Assembly: GCF_964355755.1 (NCBI RefSeq)
Contig: NC_092676.1
Coordinates: 24,164,288-24,224,287, forward strand
Reading direction: 5' to 3'
Length of the DNA: 60,000 nt
Origin: Antedon mediterranea
Lineage: Eukaryota; Echinodermata; Crinoidea; Comatulida; Antedonidae
Notes under the pieces: model-generated
Seen by the model: only the letters and a program-made list of their open reading frames with translations
Database searches by the model: none
What the model was told of the DNA's origin: nothing
Translations under genes and position numbers: made by a program
Shown here: piece by piece, positions 37,409 through 49,155 of the stretch
Layout of the letters: each line of letters starts with the position of its first letter
Position numbering within the stretch: the stretch's first letter is position 1

Positions 37409-40400
37409 CTTAATATTTGTCAATCCACGTTCTTCGCACACGTACGGCCATCCTCGTAGAAATCCTCTCGTCACCTCACTTATGTGTATTTTGCACGATT
37501 CTCCCGTTGACTCCATTCGAGACGCTGTGTTTACCGCGTCACCAAAAAGACAGTAACGCGGCATCTTCATACCAACAACTCCAGCTACTACAGTACCAGT
37601 ATGGATGCCTAAAATGATCATTATATGACAATTAGGCCTGACCTAAATAAGAATTGTTTTTACTTTGTACCTTTGTCATTATCGTTATCATTGTCTTTAA
37701 TCATTACATCATACCGTACTCTACACAGTGTATCGTCTGCTCTATCAAATTTTATGTGACAAAAAATATGATGTACCCATATATGGATATGATGATGTCA
37801 TATTACTACCATATTTGGGCACAATACACTTTTTTTGTCAAACTATTTTGATAGTGTAGACAGAGCTTTAGTCCTTGTTTTTAAACAACGATTGTGCCTA
37901 ACATAACCAATACAGAGTGTGTAGAGTAAATGCATTAACAATTAAAATGCTTTAAGCTGCTGTAATTGTAAATGTTATACGGCATTAATGTTCAATATGA
38001 TCGATTTTTGAGATCCTCAAATTAGTCAACTTGAATCCAAATATCCAAATAAACAATTCAAATTCCATATAATTATTGAAGATCCGTATATAAATGTCTT
38101 AAAATACTTATTTTATTTCATAATCGTTATTAAGGCGTCGTACTATCTTAAAAGCGATGATGCTGGCTAGAAATCTAAGAATGCTTGTCTGGATATTAAA
38201 CAATTAAAATATTCGAAAGTACGTGTTTATATTAGTTCCTGTAATTGCAGGTGAATTGTGATATGTTGGATACGTGCAGTATTTTATTGATTGGTTAAGT
38301 AACGTTATGTTATACCGTAGAACAGGTAGATAAATAGTGTTATACACAAAACAAGTTTTAAACATAATTTTGCTTATCGTGCAATTAGGTTAGTGAAATC
38401 CCAGGAAGGGGGAGGGCGAGGGGGTTGGTTCGAATCCTAACCGCCAATTGTAGGCCTACCTACCTAATGTTAGGCCTATATTGCCCCAAATACAGTGTGA
38501 CGTATTTGTCGCATCTGAAACCTGTATTACGTTAGGCGTATGACATGTTACAAGTAACACATGTGATACATATGTGACACTGTATTACAGAATTTGCCGA
38601 ATACTGAACCAATTATTTGTATACCTCTTTATGGTATATCAGCCATTAACAACAAAACGCGTTTCATGATTTAATTTCATGATTTCATGGCACATTTGCG
38701 TTTACTAATGAGGTGGAGAAAATTAGGTATTCTAATTACAGTAAATGATTATGAAGGTATACGGTTAAATGTATGCCACGTCTTGTAACTCAGACAGCAT
38801 CGTACGACGAGACCATAGGAAACGTTTGGCTCGTCGGTGCTGTTTAAGGAGTAAAATCCCGACGAGACGAGTCGTCTTGCGATTTATAGCGTCATGCGTA
38901 GTTTTTATGTCGTCTCCCGACGAGAAGCTTCTTCGGGTCACGTCGTACGATTCTGTTCGTGTTGGCCTTAGAATAATAACCTACCAATTCGTATTTTCAT
39001 ATTTCCACCGTCAGATGGATCGAGTAGCTTGTGCATACTGCTCTGCATTGCCAATGCCATCTCTGCTACCAGTTGAGCGTGGTAACGAGTTGGCGTCGGT
39101 GCGCCAGAAACAACCATGTACGCGTCACCAATCGTTTCGACCTACAGAAATTGCGTTCGAAAAAATGAAATTTATTCCAATTTGTTAAACATTGTTTGTT
39201 GACGGTAATGTTACTTTTGGTTGATTTGATTTAATAAATGAATATGAACTGAGTTTACATTGCAAAGCACGGTCTATATTATAAACGCATGCGATACGAA
39301 AATACAAGCGCTCCCTGACAAGGTTATTGGTTATTTGTATTACTTAAACATACTTTTGCGTTATAAAATTCAATTCAAACAACTTTCTTACTCTTCCAAA
39401 ATCTAAAAAAATGTTTTGGCCACAGAGGAGAAATAAAAACAACCTGTTTTATAAAAATAAAGGACATAAATTTCACAACACTAATCTCTTATGCTTGGTT
39501 CCCACTAGAGACGCAACACGAGGACGTAACGCAACGTAAAGCTTGGTTCCCACTAGAACGTAAACGCAACGCAAGCGTTTTAACCAATGACAAGCGAAGT
39601 TATAGACAGTTAGCAATCACAAGCGAATAAGCCATCGCTTGTGATTGGTCAATTCACTTACGTTGCGTTACGTCCTTGCGTTGCGTCGCTAGCGGGAACC
39701 ACGCTTAAGTGATTGGATGTCTTTTGTCATTGGTCAACTTGCTTGCGTTACGTCTACGTCCTCGCGTTGCGTCTCTAGTGGGAACCGAGCTTTAACAGTA
39801 ATGTTAAGTAGAGAGCCTATGCATGTCGAAATGGATGATTTCGACACTCTAGAGCCTAACTCAAATGAATGGTAGGCCAACCTTATAAACGTTGTTGCTC
39901 TCACTAAGGTGATCAAACGTTGTATACATGTCGTTCAGCATTGACACCACCGCCATTGGAGTTATTTTAGAACAAATCCTAGTGAACCCGACGACGTCGC
40001 TAAACAGGATGGTGACTTCGTGGAAGATCTCACACGTGTTGGTTGAAGGAACTCCACTTCTGAGCTTGTCTGCCACTGTCTTTGGGATCATCTGGTACAA
40101 AAGGGAATCTGTCTTCTTCATCTCTATGTCAAGTTGACGCATGCTCCTTTCAAGTTCGGAACTTTTAATTTGCTCCTGTTAAAGGTAAAAAGACAAACTT
40201 TATGTCTAATATTTTTTACTCAATTTGCATTGCTTTACATGTTTTCTTTCAGTACTACACTACACACTCTAGCCAAAGGCATTGCATATACATAAGCGGG
40301 TCCAGGGAGGATGTGGGGTGTGAAAATCCATAACAAAAATGATAGAACATTTTACATTTACAATACCTAAGCCCTGCTTTCAAAATCCTGCATCATCCAC

Positions 40401-43400
40401 TAGACTAACCTTTATCATACGAAATCGTTATAATGGTCAATGGTAATAATATATGGTATAAGGCCTCATTTGATAAAAAGTACAACACTTAGTATAACTT
40501 TATTTTCAGAATCTATTCTGATAGCATTACCTGGTCTAGGGCTAACTTTAGTTCCGCAGACTGTTGAGAGCCTGCTAAAACTAAATCTCTGCTGGAGTCG
40601 TGTATGCTGAGGTCATTGATGTACAAACCTAACCGGTTCAAATCTGAAATTTCTACCATACTGAAAGAAATAAATGTTTTTAAACATACATACATACACG
40701 TGGAAATAAGGATCTTCATTTATGCTACTTCATAGACGCAAAGCTGTCTACAATATCAAACTTGTTTGTGTGATGTGCCCAAATATGGTACTGATATGAT
40801 ATCATTGTGTCCATATATGGGCACATCACCTTTTTTTTTGTTACATAAAGTTTGATAGTGTAGACAGAGATTTAAAGAACCCTGTTAATGTTAATGAGGT
40901 TTTTCTTGATTGTTCTGAGCTACCGAGTTCATTATACCGAAATTGGTAACATTAGCAGCCTAGAACGAACTAATGAGATGCTAAAATTAATCAACGAAAG
41001 GAAAGAAGGAACGTGACGTAACGTCGTCCTAGATTTTGGCACACAATTAATAGCAATTTACGATACAGCAGGCCCGTATCCAGGGGGGGTGCGTTGGGTG
41101 CAGACGCACCCCCCCAAGTCCCAAAAGGTCCACTATTTCCTCGGTTGGTATTTTTTCTTGTCTTGTTTAACTAAAGACAATATCATTATATATATACAAA
41201 ATTTACATTATCAATGGTATACAAACAAAAATATGCTAATATAAAATGAAAAAATACCGGTAATTAAATTACGGAATCTGAACTGACTACAAACTCGATG
41301 TAAAACATGCGCAGTCGATCATGTGACGACAAGCAATAGCTTAGCGCTTCATGTACGCGGTACGCGGTATAATATACAGTAAAAACGTTCGCGTTCACTT
41401 CATATAGCTTCAGCGCCTAGAAAACCACGATGTTCCATTGACCGTGAGAGTACGTCAGAGGGCTAATATGCACTTTTATGCATTCATTATTGCCAGCGAT
41501 CTAACTTACTAATAAACATTAGCTAGGTACGCACTTGTCTGGCGGTATCCTTTTGTACGAATCGTTCAACGTTGGGTCGAGACGCGTGATATCAAGTTTC
41601 ATCCAGGGACCAAAATGTGTAATGTAGTTAAACTGTTATTTTCCAGGCGAAGTTTACCGACGGTTACCGAAGGGAACACGTGTACTTTTTGTCGGGGAAT
41701 ATAATATACAGTAAAAAGCGTTCGCGTTCACTTCGTAGCTAGCTTCAGCGCCTAGAAAACCGCGACGTTTCATTGACCGTGAGAGTACGTCAGAGTGATA
41801 ATATGCACTTTATATGCATTCATTATTGCCAGCGATCTAACTTACTACTAAACAATAGCTAGGTACGCACTTGTCTGGCGGTATCCCTTTGTACGAATCG
41901 TTCAACGTTGGGTCGAGACGCGTGATATCAAGTTTCATCCAGGGACCAAAATGTGTAATGTGTTATTTTCCAGGCGAAGTTTACCGACGGTTACGTCGTG
42001 TACTGCGTCGACGTACGCTACACTACAGCAAAAACGAATTATGTTAATTGTTCGTTTGTTCACCAATTTTTTAATTTACAAGTAACCTTCTGTACCGTGG
42101 GGCACCTAAAATAAATTTTTCATCTATTACTAAACAAAAAAACATGCCATTTTCGCTTAGCCAACATTATAGCTATAGTTATTACATTTTCAATATCCTG
42201 TATGTCATGAATTTCTCACCACTCGGAAGTCCAGATGGTACGCATGCATACACCTGGGAGGAATAAACTTTTTTCCCCGACTGAAAAAGGTCTACGCTTG
42301 CGTTTTTTAAGCCTCTAGGCCTGATGTTTCCAAAGTATAAAATGCAATTTTTTGAAGACCTGCAGCTCTAGTTTTAAACATTTTCTTAGCTCAGCCCCAA
42401 CAATAAAGCTGGTCATATTTCGAAGAACAAGAAGTACATTTTCCGAGACCTAGCATCTCTATTTTTCAAACATTTCTTAGCTCAGTCACAACCCATGATA
42501 GGGACTTATATATTTTTTTTCATGTTTTGAAGTATAATAAGTCCAATTTCCGGGACCTCCAACTCTATTTTTCTAAATTTTCTTTGAACTTTTATTTTTT
42601 AAATTGAAAAATATGGATTGAAACAGTCATCGCGCATCGTTTTTTTGCACGCAGTATTTTATTTATGCATTATAAAAAATGGAAAAAATGGCTACCCTAA
42701 ATCTGATTAAAAAGACCTCAAATGACGCTAGAACGCGTTGCTTCCGGGGGCTTCGCCCCCCTGGACCCCACCGGGGGCTCTTGGCGGCCCCTGGCCCTCA
42801 GCCTAGTGATGCTCGCTTCGCTCGCATAGCCCCCTCATCGGGGAATGTAGCCCCCGCGTCGGGAAGATCCTGGCGCCACCCCTGCTGAGTTGGCCTCATC
42901 ATGAAAGCGTTAAGTTCTGGTGTCCATCGTTCAACTAGCCCAAGCCACAACAGACAGTCTTACATCAGTCTTTAGAACGTCAAATAACGCAAATTTTTCC
43001 AGGGCCTTCGGCCCCTGGACCCTGACCGGGGGCCCTTGGCGGCCCCCTGGCCCCCAGCCATTGTTGCTCGCTTCGCTCGCACCCCCCCATTATAAATGCT
43101 GCATACGGGCCTGTACAGATATTAAGATCAGAAATATTATGTATAGCATTTTGCACAACTAATAATAAAACGTCAATACAGTATCCTTAAGATACGCTAT
43201 ACGATTAGTGCCTTCTCGCCGTTATAATACAATCGTAAAACATGACATATAATCTTAGACAAATCATAAATTAATTGTATAAAACGTGAGATTTTCTGTT
43301 GTTAGGCCCTACATTTTTGCAGGTTTTCTTGTCGCCCTTAAGCTTGGTTGGGCGCGCAAAGGACGAGGCGCAGCAACCAATGACAAGCGACAGTTCGAAT

Positions 43401-46400
43401 ACTCAATCGCTTGTGATTGGTCAACTCGCTTGTGGTGCGCTTGCGTCCTCTGGGAACCAAGTGATTAAATACATTATATTAGGCCTACGGTAATCCGTCT
43501 ATCCAACTTGACTACATCTATTTTGAGTGACGTGTGTAAATTAGCCGAAATTGCGTATAGTGCCTTTTAGGCATTTGTTATAATATACTGATTCTAAAAC
43601 AAATCGTGTTACTATTTCCATATATCTTGTATGCATCTATCTCTATAGATAAAGTTGAGTGAAGATTTTCGTGATATACTGTTCAGACACATTCAATGTG
43701 AAGGAAGATATATTGATATACCAAACTGCTTTTATCGTTGAAATTGAAAACCGTTTACTCATGGACCTATTTTAAAGAGCCATGGTTTACTTAATACATT
43801 TATTTGGTTACTAATTATTGATACGGTAATGCCTGACTCGTAGAATAATCAATACATTCCAAACTGGTTGACTGGTTTCTGACTAAAACACGTTTCTGAT
43901 CCCATGTTTGATTCAGCCTTCTATAATGTATGTATATTATATAGAAGCCATGCCCATAGCCGACCCAGCTCATTATCAATCACCACATTCGAGAAAACCG
44001 ATCGATACGGTACAGGAGATACTACATGTACGTTTCCTGAAGGGTTAGGGTTAGGTAAAAAATATGAAAAGTGACATTTCGTGCCTCTGAAATGTCTGAT
44101 ATGGCAAAAGCGTAGCTCTTCGAATTAATTTCGAATAATTACAAAAATGAATTTAAAATTCAAATTTATTGCTATAGGCTATAGCTCAGAAAATCAAGAC
44201 TTGAACGTTTCGGCAAATCGATTAAAACGGATACCCATTAAAATTACGTTTTTGATAAACTTCCTGTTAAATAATTTTCAACTGTAAAAGTTATAGGCCG
44301 ATGTGTCTTAAAGACTGCAGTTTATCACGACGAATATTGTTACATTGGCGAATACGCAGGAATTGTACTCTCTTCTATGGCGCGCAAACTCTTCCAATTA
44401 ACAGTGATCAATTGATTGATAACATGTATAGCGAATTTAGGCTGGAACCTATGTAATGATTACGAAGAAGTGTACAGAGCTAGCTATCGTTTCGTATCAG
44501 ATGTGTAGGGAATTTAATATTGATGAAATTTACAGTCGTAGAAATATGTGAAAAGAAGACGGCATGTGTTTTATTGGTTGTAGTATAGACATGTTACCAT
44601 CGGCTATAAGATGGCATATCGACATTCTGTCTTCAATATTTATTTTATGACACCTTTTTGATAAGACAAAAAATAGTTGGAATAAATTCGTAATTCAGCC
44701 ATACACGTTGTATTGTAGGCCCCATGCTTATTAATATGAAATAATTTATTTCAGGAGAGGAGCTTGACAGCTAGTAGGGCCTTACAGTTACAGCTTACCG
44801 TAGTTTAAGAGGCCCTCTAAAGTAACAGGCATTAGGTTATATTTTTATATATATTTAATAATTTTGATTTTAATAAAATATTAAAATATCAATTATTAAT
44901 TCGACTAAATTTTACCTGTAAAATACGTGTTTTTACAATTGGTGAAGAGCCGCTATTCCTAATTATTTATTTATTCTGTTTTTTTGTTTATGTACAGGAA
45001 TACAAAAATGAATCTACATATCATTATATTAAATAACATCAATTTGAATAACATAATAATAACATTCATTTACTTTAAATGTAAAAAAAACTGTGAATAA
45101 TTTGCACTATATTTCATATAAAATTGAATTCGTTAATATAACATCCGGGATATTGCGTATAATAAAAACAAAAAATATTTAATATCTCTTACTTATAATA
45201 CTTATGTATTTTTATTTAATGCGACTGTAGCTCATAATTACGATTTATCTTTTTGTATGTAAAGCTTTAATTCGGTTACTGGATGTGCAGAGTATTAAAT
45301 GCCCAAGTCGTCTGACATTTAATAATGTATGTGCCGATAGTATTACCTCGTAACGGGCGTAATAATATGGGTATAACCGTATAACGTAATCATCTTTCGT
45401 AATGAAGTTTACTCTATATGGCCGGATGATTTATTCCAAAATGAGTTAAAATAAAATTTGAAAACTTAAGCTGGATGGCCCGTTCTGGGTTATTAAGAAA
45501 TCACATTTAAAGATGTATTGCCCCCCCCCCCTGAAAAAATAATTATTAAACAATTGTTGTTGAATATGCAATAAATGCCGCATAATAGTTATCCACTTGG
45601 ACAAAAAAAATTATCGAAAATTCAATTTAATTCAAATAAACATTTATTTACAAACTCTGAATACATAGGAAAACAAGAAACAGAATTGTACAGAATTATA
45701 AAAATATGTTTCAGAAAATGAAGGTAAAAGCCAGGAAAGATGTTGGGAAACATCTTGAGTTGCGCGAGCCTTGACACAAATAAAAAAATGTATTTACCTG
45801 AAAAAATATAATTTAAAGCAAAAAATAGTCTTTAATGTGGACATGGATACAATGGAGGCCTTAACACTTAGCAACATATACATGGATCCGAATAGTATTA
45901 GTTTTTTTTTATTCTGTCTTTATACTTTCAGTGCTAAAGCATTGATTTCCAAAGCGGTTCAGTAGAGAACATTAACAATATAATACACAAGGCCTAATGC
46001 AATGAAGCTATAACAAAGTAATTTACATTACTACACACTAAATATTTAATATTATTGATAATAAAAAAAACAGCTAAAATATGCATATATATTTGATATA
46101 GGAGTTTTCCTCTATCCGTATGCAAGTTGATCCATCATTATTGTTAGGGGTACTATCGTAAGATGCCGCCCCCATCTGACTCATCCTAAATGTGATCAGA
46201 TCCTAACCCATCACATTATTGCGAAGTGCCACATTGCGTTGCCGTCCCGATAGATGTGTATCTATAACATAATAAGTTGATGTTTTCTTTTTATATTAAA
46301 ATATCCATCTATCATGTTGTTATAATGCCGTCCCCGCAAACCATTATTCGATTTCGTTGATTAACCCTGTGTACTCGTAAGGCCATAAGTGTCTATTTTA

Positions 46401-49155
46401 CGATGTTCACTCAGGCTATGCCAAATGCTAGGGTAATTTCGGCATGTCATCTCAATTTATGCCTCCCTTATGTCTCAATACCGTTGGAGGGGCCTGTTGT
46501 GATGATGGCCTAAGGTTTGTTTACTTGAACACGGTGCATTTGGTTAATTTGACAAGTTGTTGATAGACATATTTTCAAGTTTTTCTTTATTGTGTAGGCT
46601 TTAATCTTTTTGTTTATCAGCCTGGCATATTCCTATCCAATTAGTTAATTGATTTATTGACGTAAAAATATGTATTAAAGATACAGGGCGGTTCTTATAT
46701 GTTTACGACGAAATGTAAACAAAAAAATAATGTTAGCATGATTGAGTGTGGAGACGTCGCATAACATGGAGTCAATTTGCTTCTCGTCGTGTATTAACAA
46801 GCGACCCAGTCGCATATCGTCGACATGATCCTTTTTAGAGATACTAATCTATCTATTGGGAAAACAGAGATTTTATCAGTTAATTATTGCATTATCATCT
46901 TATTGATTAATAAGTCAAGAGTAATTAAAAAGCAGCTCCGCGGTTAATATTTTCAGAAAGCATGACGAGCTTGCTTCTTTTTTTTTTCGCGCCGCGCCTT
47001 TAGGCAGTTTCAATAGGACGGAAGCATCAGGAAACTGTATCGCGCGGAAGCTTATAACTACGGCTGAAAAAATGTGTATTTGGAAACTCTGACTAGGCAT
47101 GCGCAAACCCCAAAGCACGTCTAGGAGAAGAGAGTCATATGAGATGTATGCAGACAGTAATCTGTAAGACTTGTTCAATAAAACTTGATTCCTTTCTTCC
47201 AAAAACATTGTTTACCTGAATGTTGCGACAATTCATACTAGTTGCGGTTAGGCCTACAGTACCAATTACATTATTCTCCAGTTTATGATTAGAGGCGTGA
47301 ACTGATCATGTCGGAACCACACGTAAAACCTTTCATCTAACGGAGCTCATCATCCTTTTTAGTCGCGTCGTGGTTGGTCGGTCGGTTGGTAAACACCAAG
47401 TTGAGCACGCGACTGCAGCCATGTGTATGGCCTTTTTTAATTGCCTTGGTATAACATAGATGAAACAGGCCATGTGTTCCGTCGTGTTATACGTGACGCA
47501 TAGTAGTTCAACATCGTATTATGAAGATAATAGTGTAACACTCTGACCATCAGGTCAACAACCCTTTTTCACTATTTCTCCCTACTCCATCTATTAACAT
47601 TCCTAGTGGTTTCTTCCTATCCCTAGGTACTCTTTGTTCACTCTCCTATAACCCACATCCTTAATCAATTACTGTTTCCTCATCATCATGGAATGTTCCC
47701 TTTACTAAATAGTCCCCTCCCAGTACATGCATATTAATTAGGACCGTTCCTTAAAATATGGATGTACTGGTAAGAGAAGAGAAGAAAAGGAAAAGAGCTT
47801 TGTAGAATAAAACATTTATAATAGAGAGAAGAAAAGGTATGTAATATAGCCAGAACAGACTGTATTACATTGCATATTTAAATAAAGCTGTATCTGACCA
47901 TAAACCATATTTGCTGTTGGTACATTTTGTGACTGTGTGAAATCCTGCCGCTGAGACTGTATGATGTAGTAACGGATACACAAAAATACCACCGTTACAA
48001 TAGTGTCTCCATAGGCCAAGCAATTTAATTTAGTTAATTATTTCCTAATCTTGTATTTGATTGCATTAATCTATAAAAAACAAGGTTCACTAATTTACTT
48101 CAAGTAATACACGAAATAAACACGCCAGTTGAATCACGTATTTCAGTACTTGATTAGTCTACCTTTTGTATTAGTAAATGTATTATGACCTGAAAGTCTC
48201 TTGGGACTACGGTACATCTTGCAGTGATCACAAGCTACAAGTTTAAACTTGGGATACAAATTATTATGAAACAAAATTATGTATTGAAATAGAAATAAAT
48301 TGAGTTAATCTCACAATTAAAAAAAACGTATTACGGTGTTTTAGATATGGTAATTTAGGAAGAAGATCATTACCATCAATCATATTCATCTTTTTGTTTA
48401 TTTTGTAATCAGTTCAAGGAGTGAATGATGACCTATAGCCGCAGATTCACTTTGCATCTTCAAATTTGATTCTTTTTGTTTGTATAAAGAATATGTGTTT
48501 AATAAATATCATTATGTCATTTATCATTTTTATCATATTGCCATTTTAACAAGTACAGAGGCATGTACTTGTTAAAATGACAACACTTAGGCCAGGTGCG
48601 GGCAAAACATTTCTATTCATCACATTCTAATACTTATCGATTATAATGTTTATTGTGCTACACGATTTAGTTGAAAATAAGCACTTTATGTAACAGATTT
48701 GATCAGATGCGGTGGAGCAGCAGCCAGCGTGAAAATCTTTTTAGTTTTTCTATTTTAAAAAGGTTTGCGGTTTTGTGTCCACCCCACAGGAACTAAGTAT
48801 TGTCATTCCATGTGGCGTACAGCAGAATAGACTGGTTCCACATTTTCTTAATATTATTTAATAAACACATTTTGTTAATAATCCTGTTAGTTTTTCTACT
48901 TTTTAAAAAGTCTGCGGTTTTTTGTCCACCCCAGAAACTATAAGTAGTGTCATTCCACGGGACGAACAGCAGACGGATTCCACATTTGTTATTATTTCAT
49001 AAACACATTTGTTAATAATGATTTAAATGTTTCAAATAATTTGACTTACATCGGCGTACATAAAAATATGAAAGCATTCCATTCTCTGATTAGTACCATT
49101 TGACCTTTCAGACGCAATGGTGACATGTTTCCCTCGTTCTCCAGGCAATCAGAAT
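37409..49155 (-). CDS. Atypical soluble guanylate cyclase (Gyc88E/GUCY1B2-like), catalytic half
   Basis: Five minus-strand exons in transcription order: 49050-49155, 40531-40660, 39882-40175, 38985-39141, 37409-37608. Phases join perfectly (296 codons, first base in an unseen upstream exon). Exon 1 ends the HNOBA region ([20 protein letters not shown]); exon 2 has the [20 protein letters not shown] signature of atypical sGCs. A signalling-helix coiled coil ([20 protein letters not shown]) leads into the cyclase domain. Metal-binding Asp residues are in [10 protein letters not shown] and TIGDAY; the guanine-selecting Glu is in [10 protein letters not shown] and the Cys in PRYCLFGDA; transition-state Asn and Arg are in VNTASRMES. 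All are in one chain, as in homodimer-competent cyclases making cGMP from GTP in the cytosol. It lacks its haem H-NOX exons and the last part of the cyclase domain in my reading. If intron 3' of NIK is retained, a 24-codon read-through ends at 37331. Confidence 0.9.
37727..37872. mobile_element. MITE-1 copy in a cyclase intron
   Basis: GTCTGCTCTATCAAATTTTA ... TTTTGATAGTGTAGACAGAG around CCCATATATGGATATGATG. Lies 119 bp upstream of cyclase exon 37409-37608 on the transcribed minus strand. Confidence 0.8.
37873..38984 (-). other. Cyclase intron sequence, nothing further seen
   Basis: Lies between exons 38985-39141 and 37409-37608. The long plus-strand frame over 38769-39188 is a shadow of the cyclase exon, not a gene. 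Confidence 0.6.
39492..39796. mobile_element. Two MITE-2 copies, one nested in the other
   Basis: The outer copy starts GCTTGGTTCCCACTAGAGAC at 39492. It is interrupted by a complete inner copy at about 39539-39707 (GCTTGGTTCCCACTAGAACG ... CGGGAACCACGCTTAAG) and resumes to end TAGTGGGAACCGAGCTTT. The whole nest sits in the intron between cyclase exons 38985-39141 and 39882-40175. Confidence 0.8.
40739..40876. mobile_element. MITE-1 copy in a cyclase intron
   Basis: AAGCTGTCTACAATATCAAAC ... GTTTGATAGTGTAGACAGAG around GGTACTGATATGATATCATTGTG and CATATATGGGCACATCACC. Lies 79 bp upstream of exon 40531-40660 in the transcript direction. Confidence 0.8.
41366..42000. repeat. 332-bp tandem duplication inside the transposon
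   Basis: Two copies start at ATAATATACAGTAAAAA (near 41369 and 41701). They share CTTCAGCGCCTAGAAAACC, TTGACCGTGAGAGTACGTCAG, GCCAGCGATCTAACTTACTA and AAGTTTCATCCAGGGACCAA. Identity is high, so the duplication is recent relative to other repeats here. Confidence 0.9.
42735..43090. repeat. Paired GC-rich repeat blocks
   Basis: Both blocks carry a GGCTTCGCCCCCCTGGACCC-like start, ACCGGGGGC.CTTGGCGGCC and GCTCGCTTCGCTCGCA. They are diverged copies within the transposon and account for the spurious open frames at 42679 and 42920. Confidence 0.75.
43340..43462. mobile_element. MITE-2 copy
   Basis: AAGCTTGGTTGGGCGCGCAAAG ... GTGCGCTTGCGTCCTCTGGGAACC; the centre has ACAAGCGACAGTTCGAA and TCGCTTGTGATTGGTCAA. 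Its terminal sequences have diverged from the other copies. Confidence 0.65.
48542..48579. repeat. Perfect 15-bp hairpin
   Basis: CATTTTAACAAGTAC (48542-48556) and GTACTTGTTAAAATG (48565-48579) are exact reverse complements with an 8-nt loop. Probably a small inverted-repeat remnant. Confidence 0.7.
48740..49015. repeat. ~145-bp tandem duplication
   Basis: Two copies share TTTGTCCACCCCA, GTCATTCCA.G..G..GAACAGCAGA-like and CATAAACACATTTGTTAATAAT segments, starting near 48740 and 48884. The second copy ends just before the cyclase exon at 49050. Confidence 0.75.

Larger units (their letters stand above)
41069..43113. mobile_element. 2.0-kb non-autonomous DNA transposon with target duplication
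   Basis: The left end CAGGCCCGTATCCAG and right end ...ATGCTGCATACGGGCCTG are imperfect terminal inverted repeats. They are flanked by an identical 5-bp TACAG on each side (41064-41068 and 43114-43118), a clear target-site duplication. The interior has a 332-bp tandem duplication and two GC-rich blocks (42735-42890, 43000-43090), but no transposase frame, so it needs a helper. The superfamily is not assigned; a related terminus is seen near 42866-42884. Confidence 0.75.
43470..49049 (-). other. Long cyclase intron, mostly AT-rich
   Basis: Part of the ~8.4-kb intron between cyclase exons 49050-49155 and 40531-40660. No exon recognised on either strand. Contents: a 10-C run near 45520, a diverged copy of the 11-kb ACCG-rich unit (47358-47440), a degraded 34465-type repeat (47108-47145), a 15-bp hairpin and a tandem duplication (below). 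Confidence 0.6.

Noticed and set aside
38769-39188. 139-codon plus-strand ORF
   Set aside because: It overlaps in antisense the cyclase exon 38985-39141, whose [15 protein letters not shown] frame is unmistakable; the plus-strand frame is a shadow.
42679-43162. Pro/Ala-rich plus-strand ORFs in the GC-rich blocks
   Set aside because: They arise from GC-rich repeated blocks inside the DNA transposon; the two blocks give different peptides in different frames.
44040-44055. Interstitial telomere-like AGGGTTAGGGTTAGG
   Set aside because: Only about 2.5 units, easily due to chance; not evidence of a fusion or telomere.
45771-45965. Plus-strand 64-codon ORF
   Set aside because: AT-rich chance frame in an intron, with no splice sites or homology signs.
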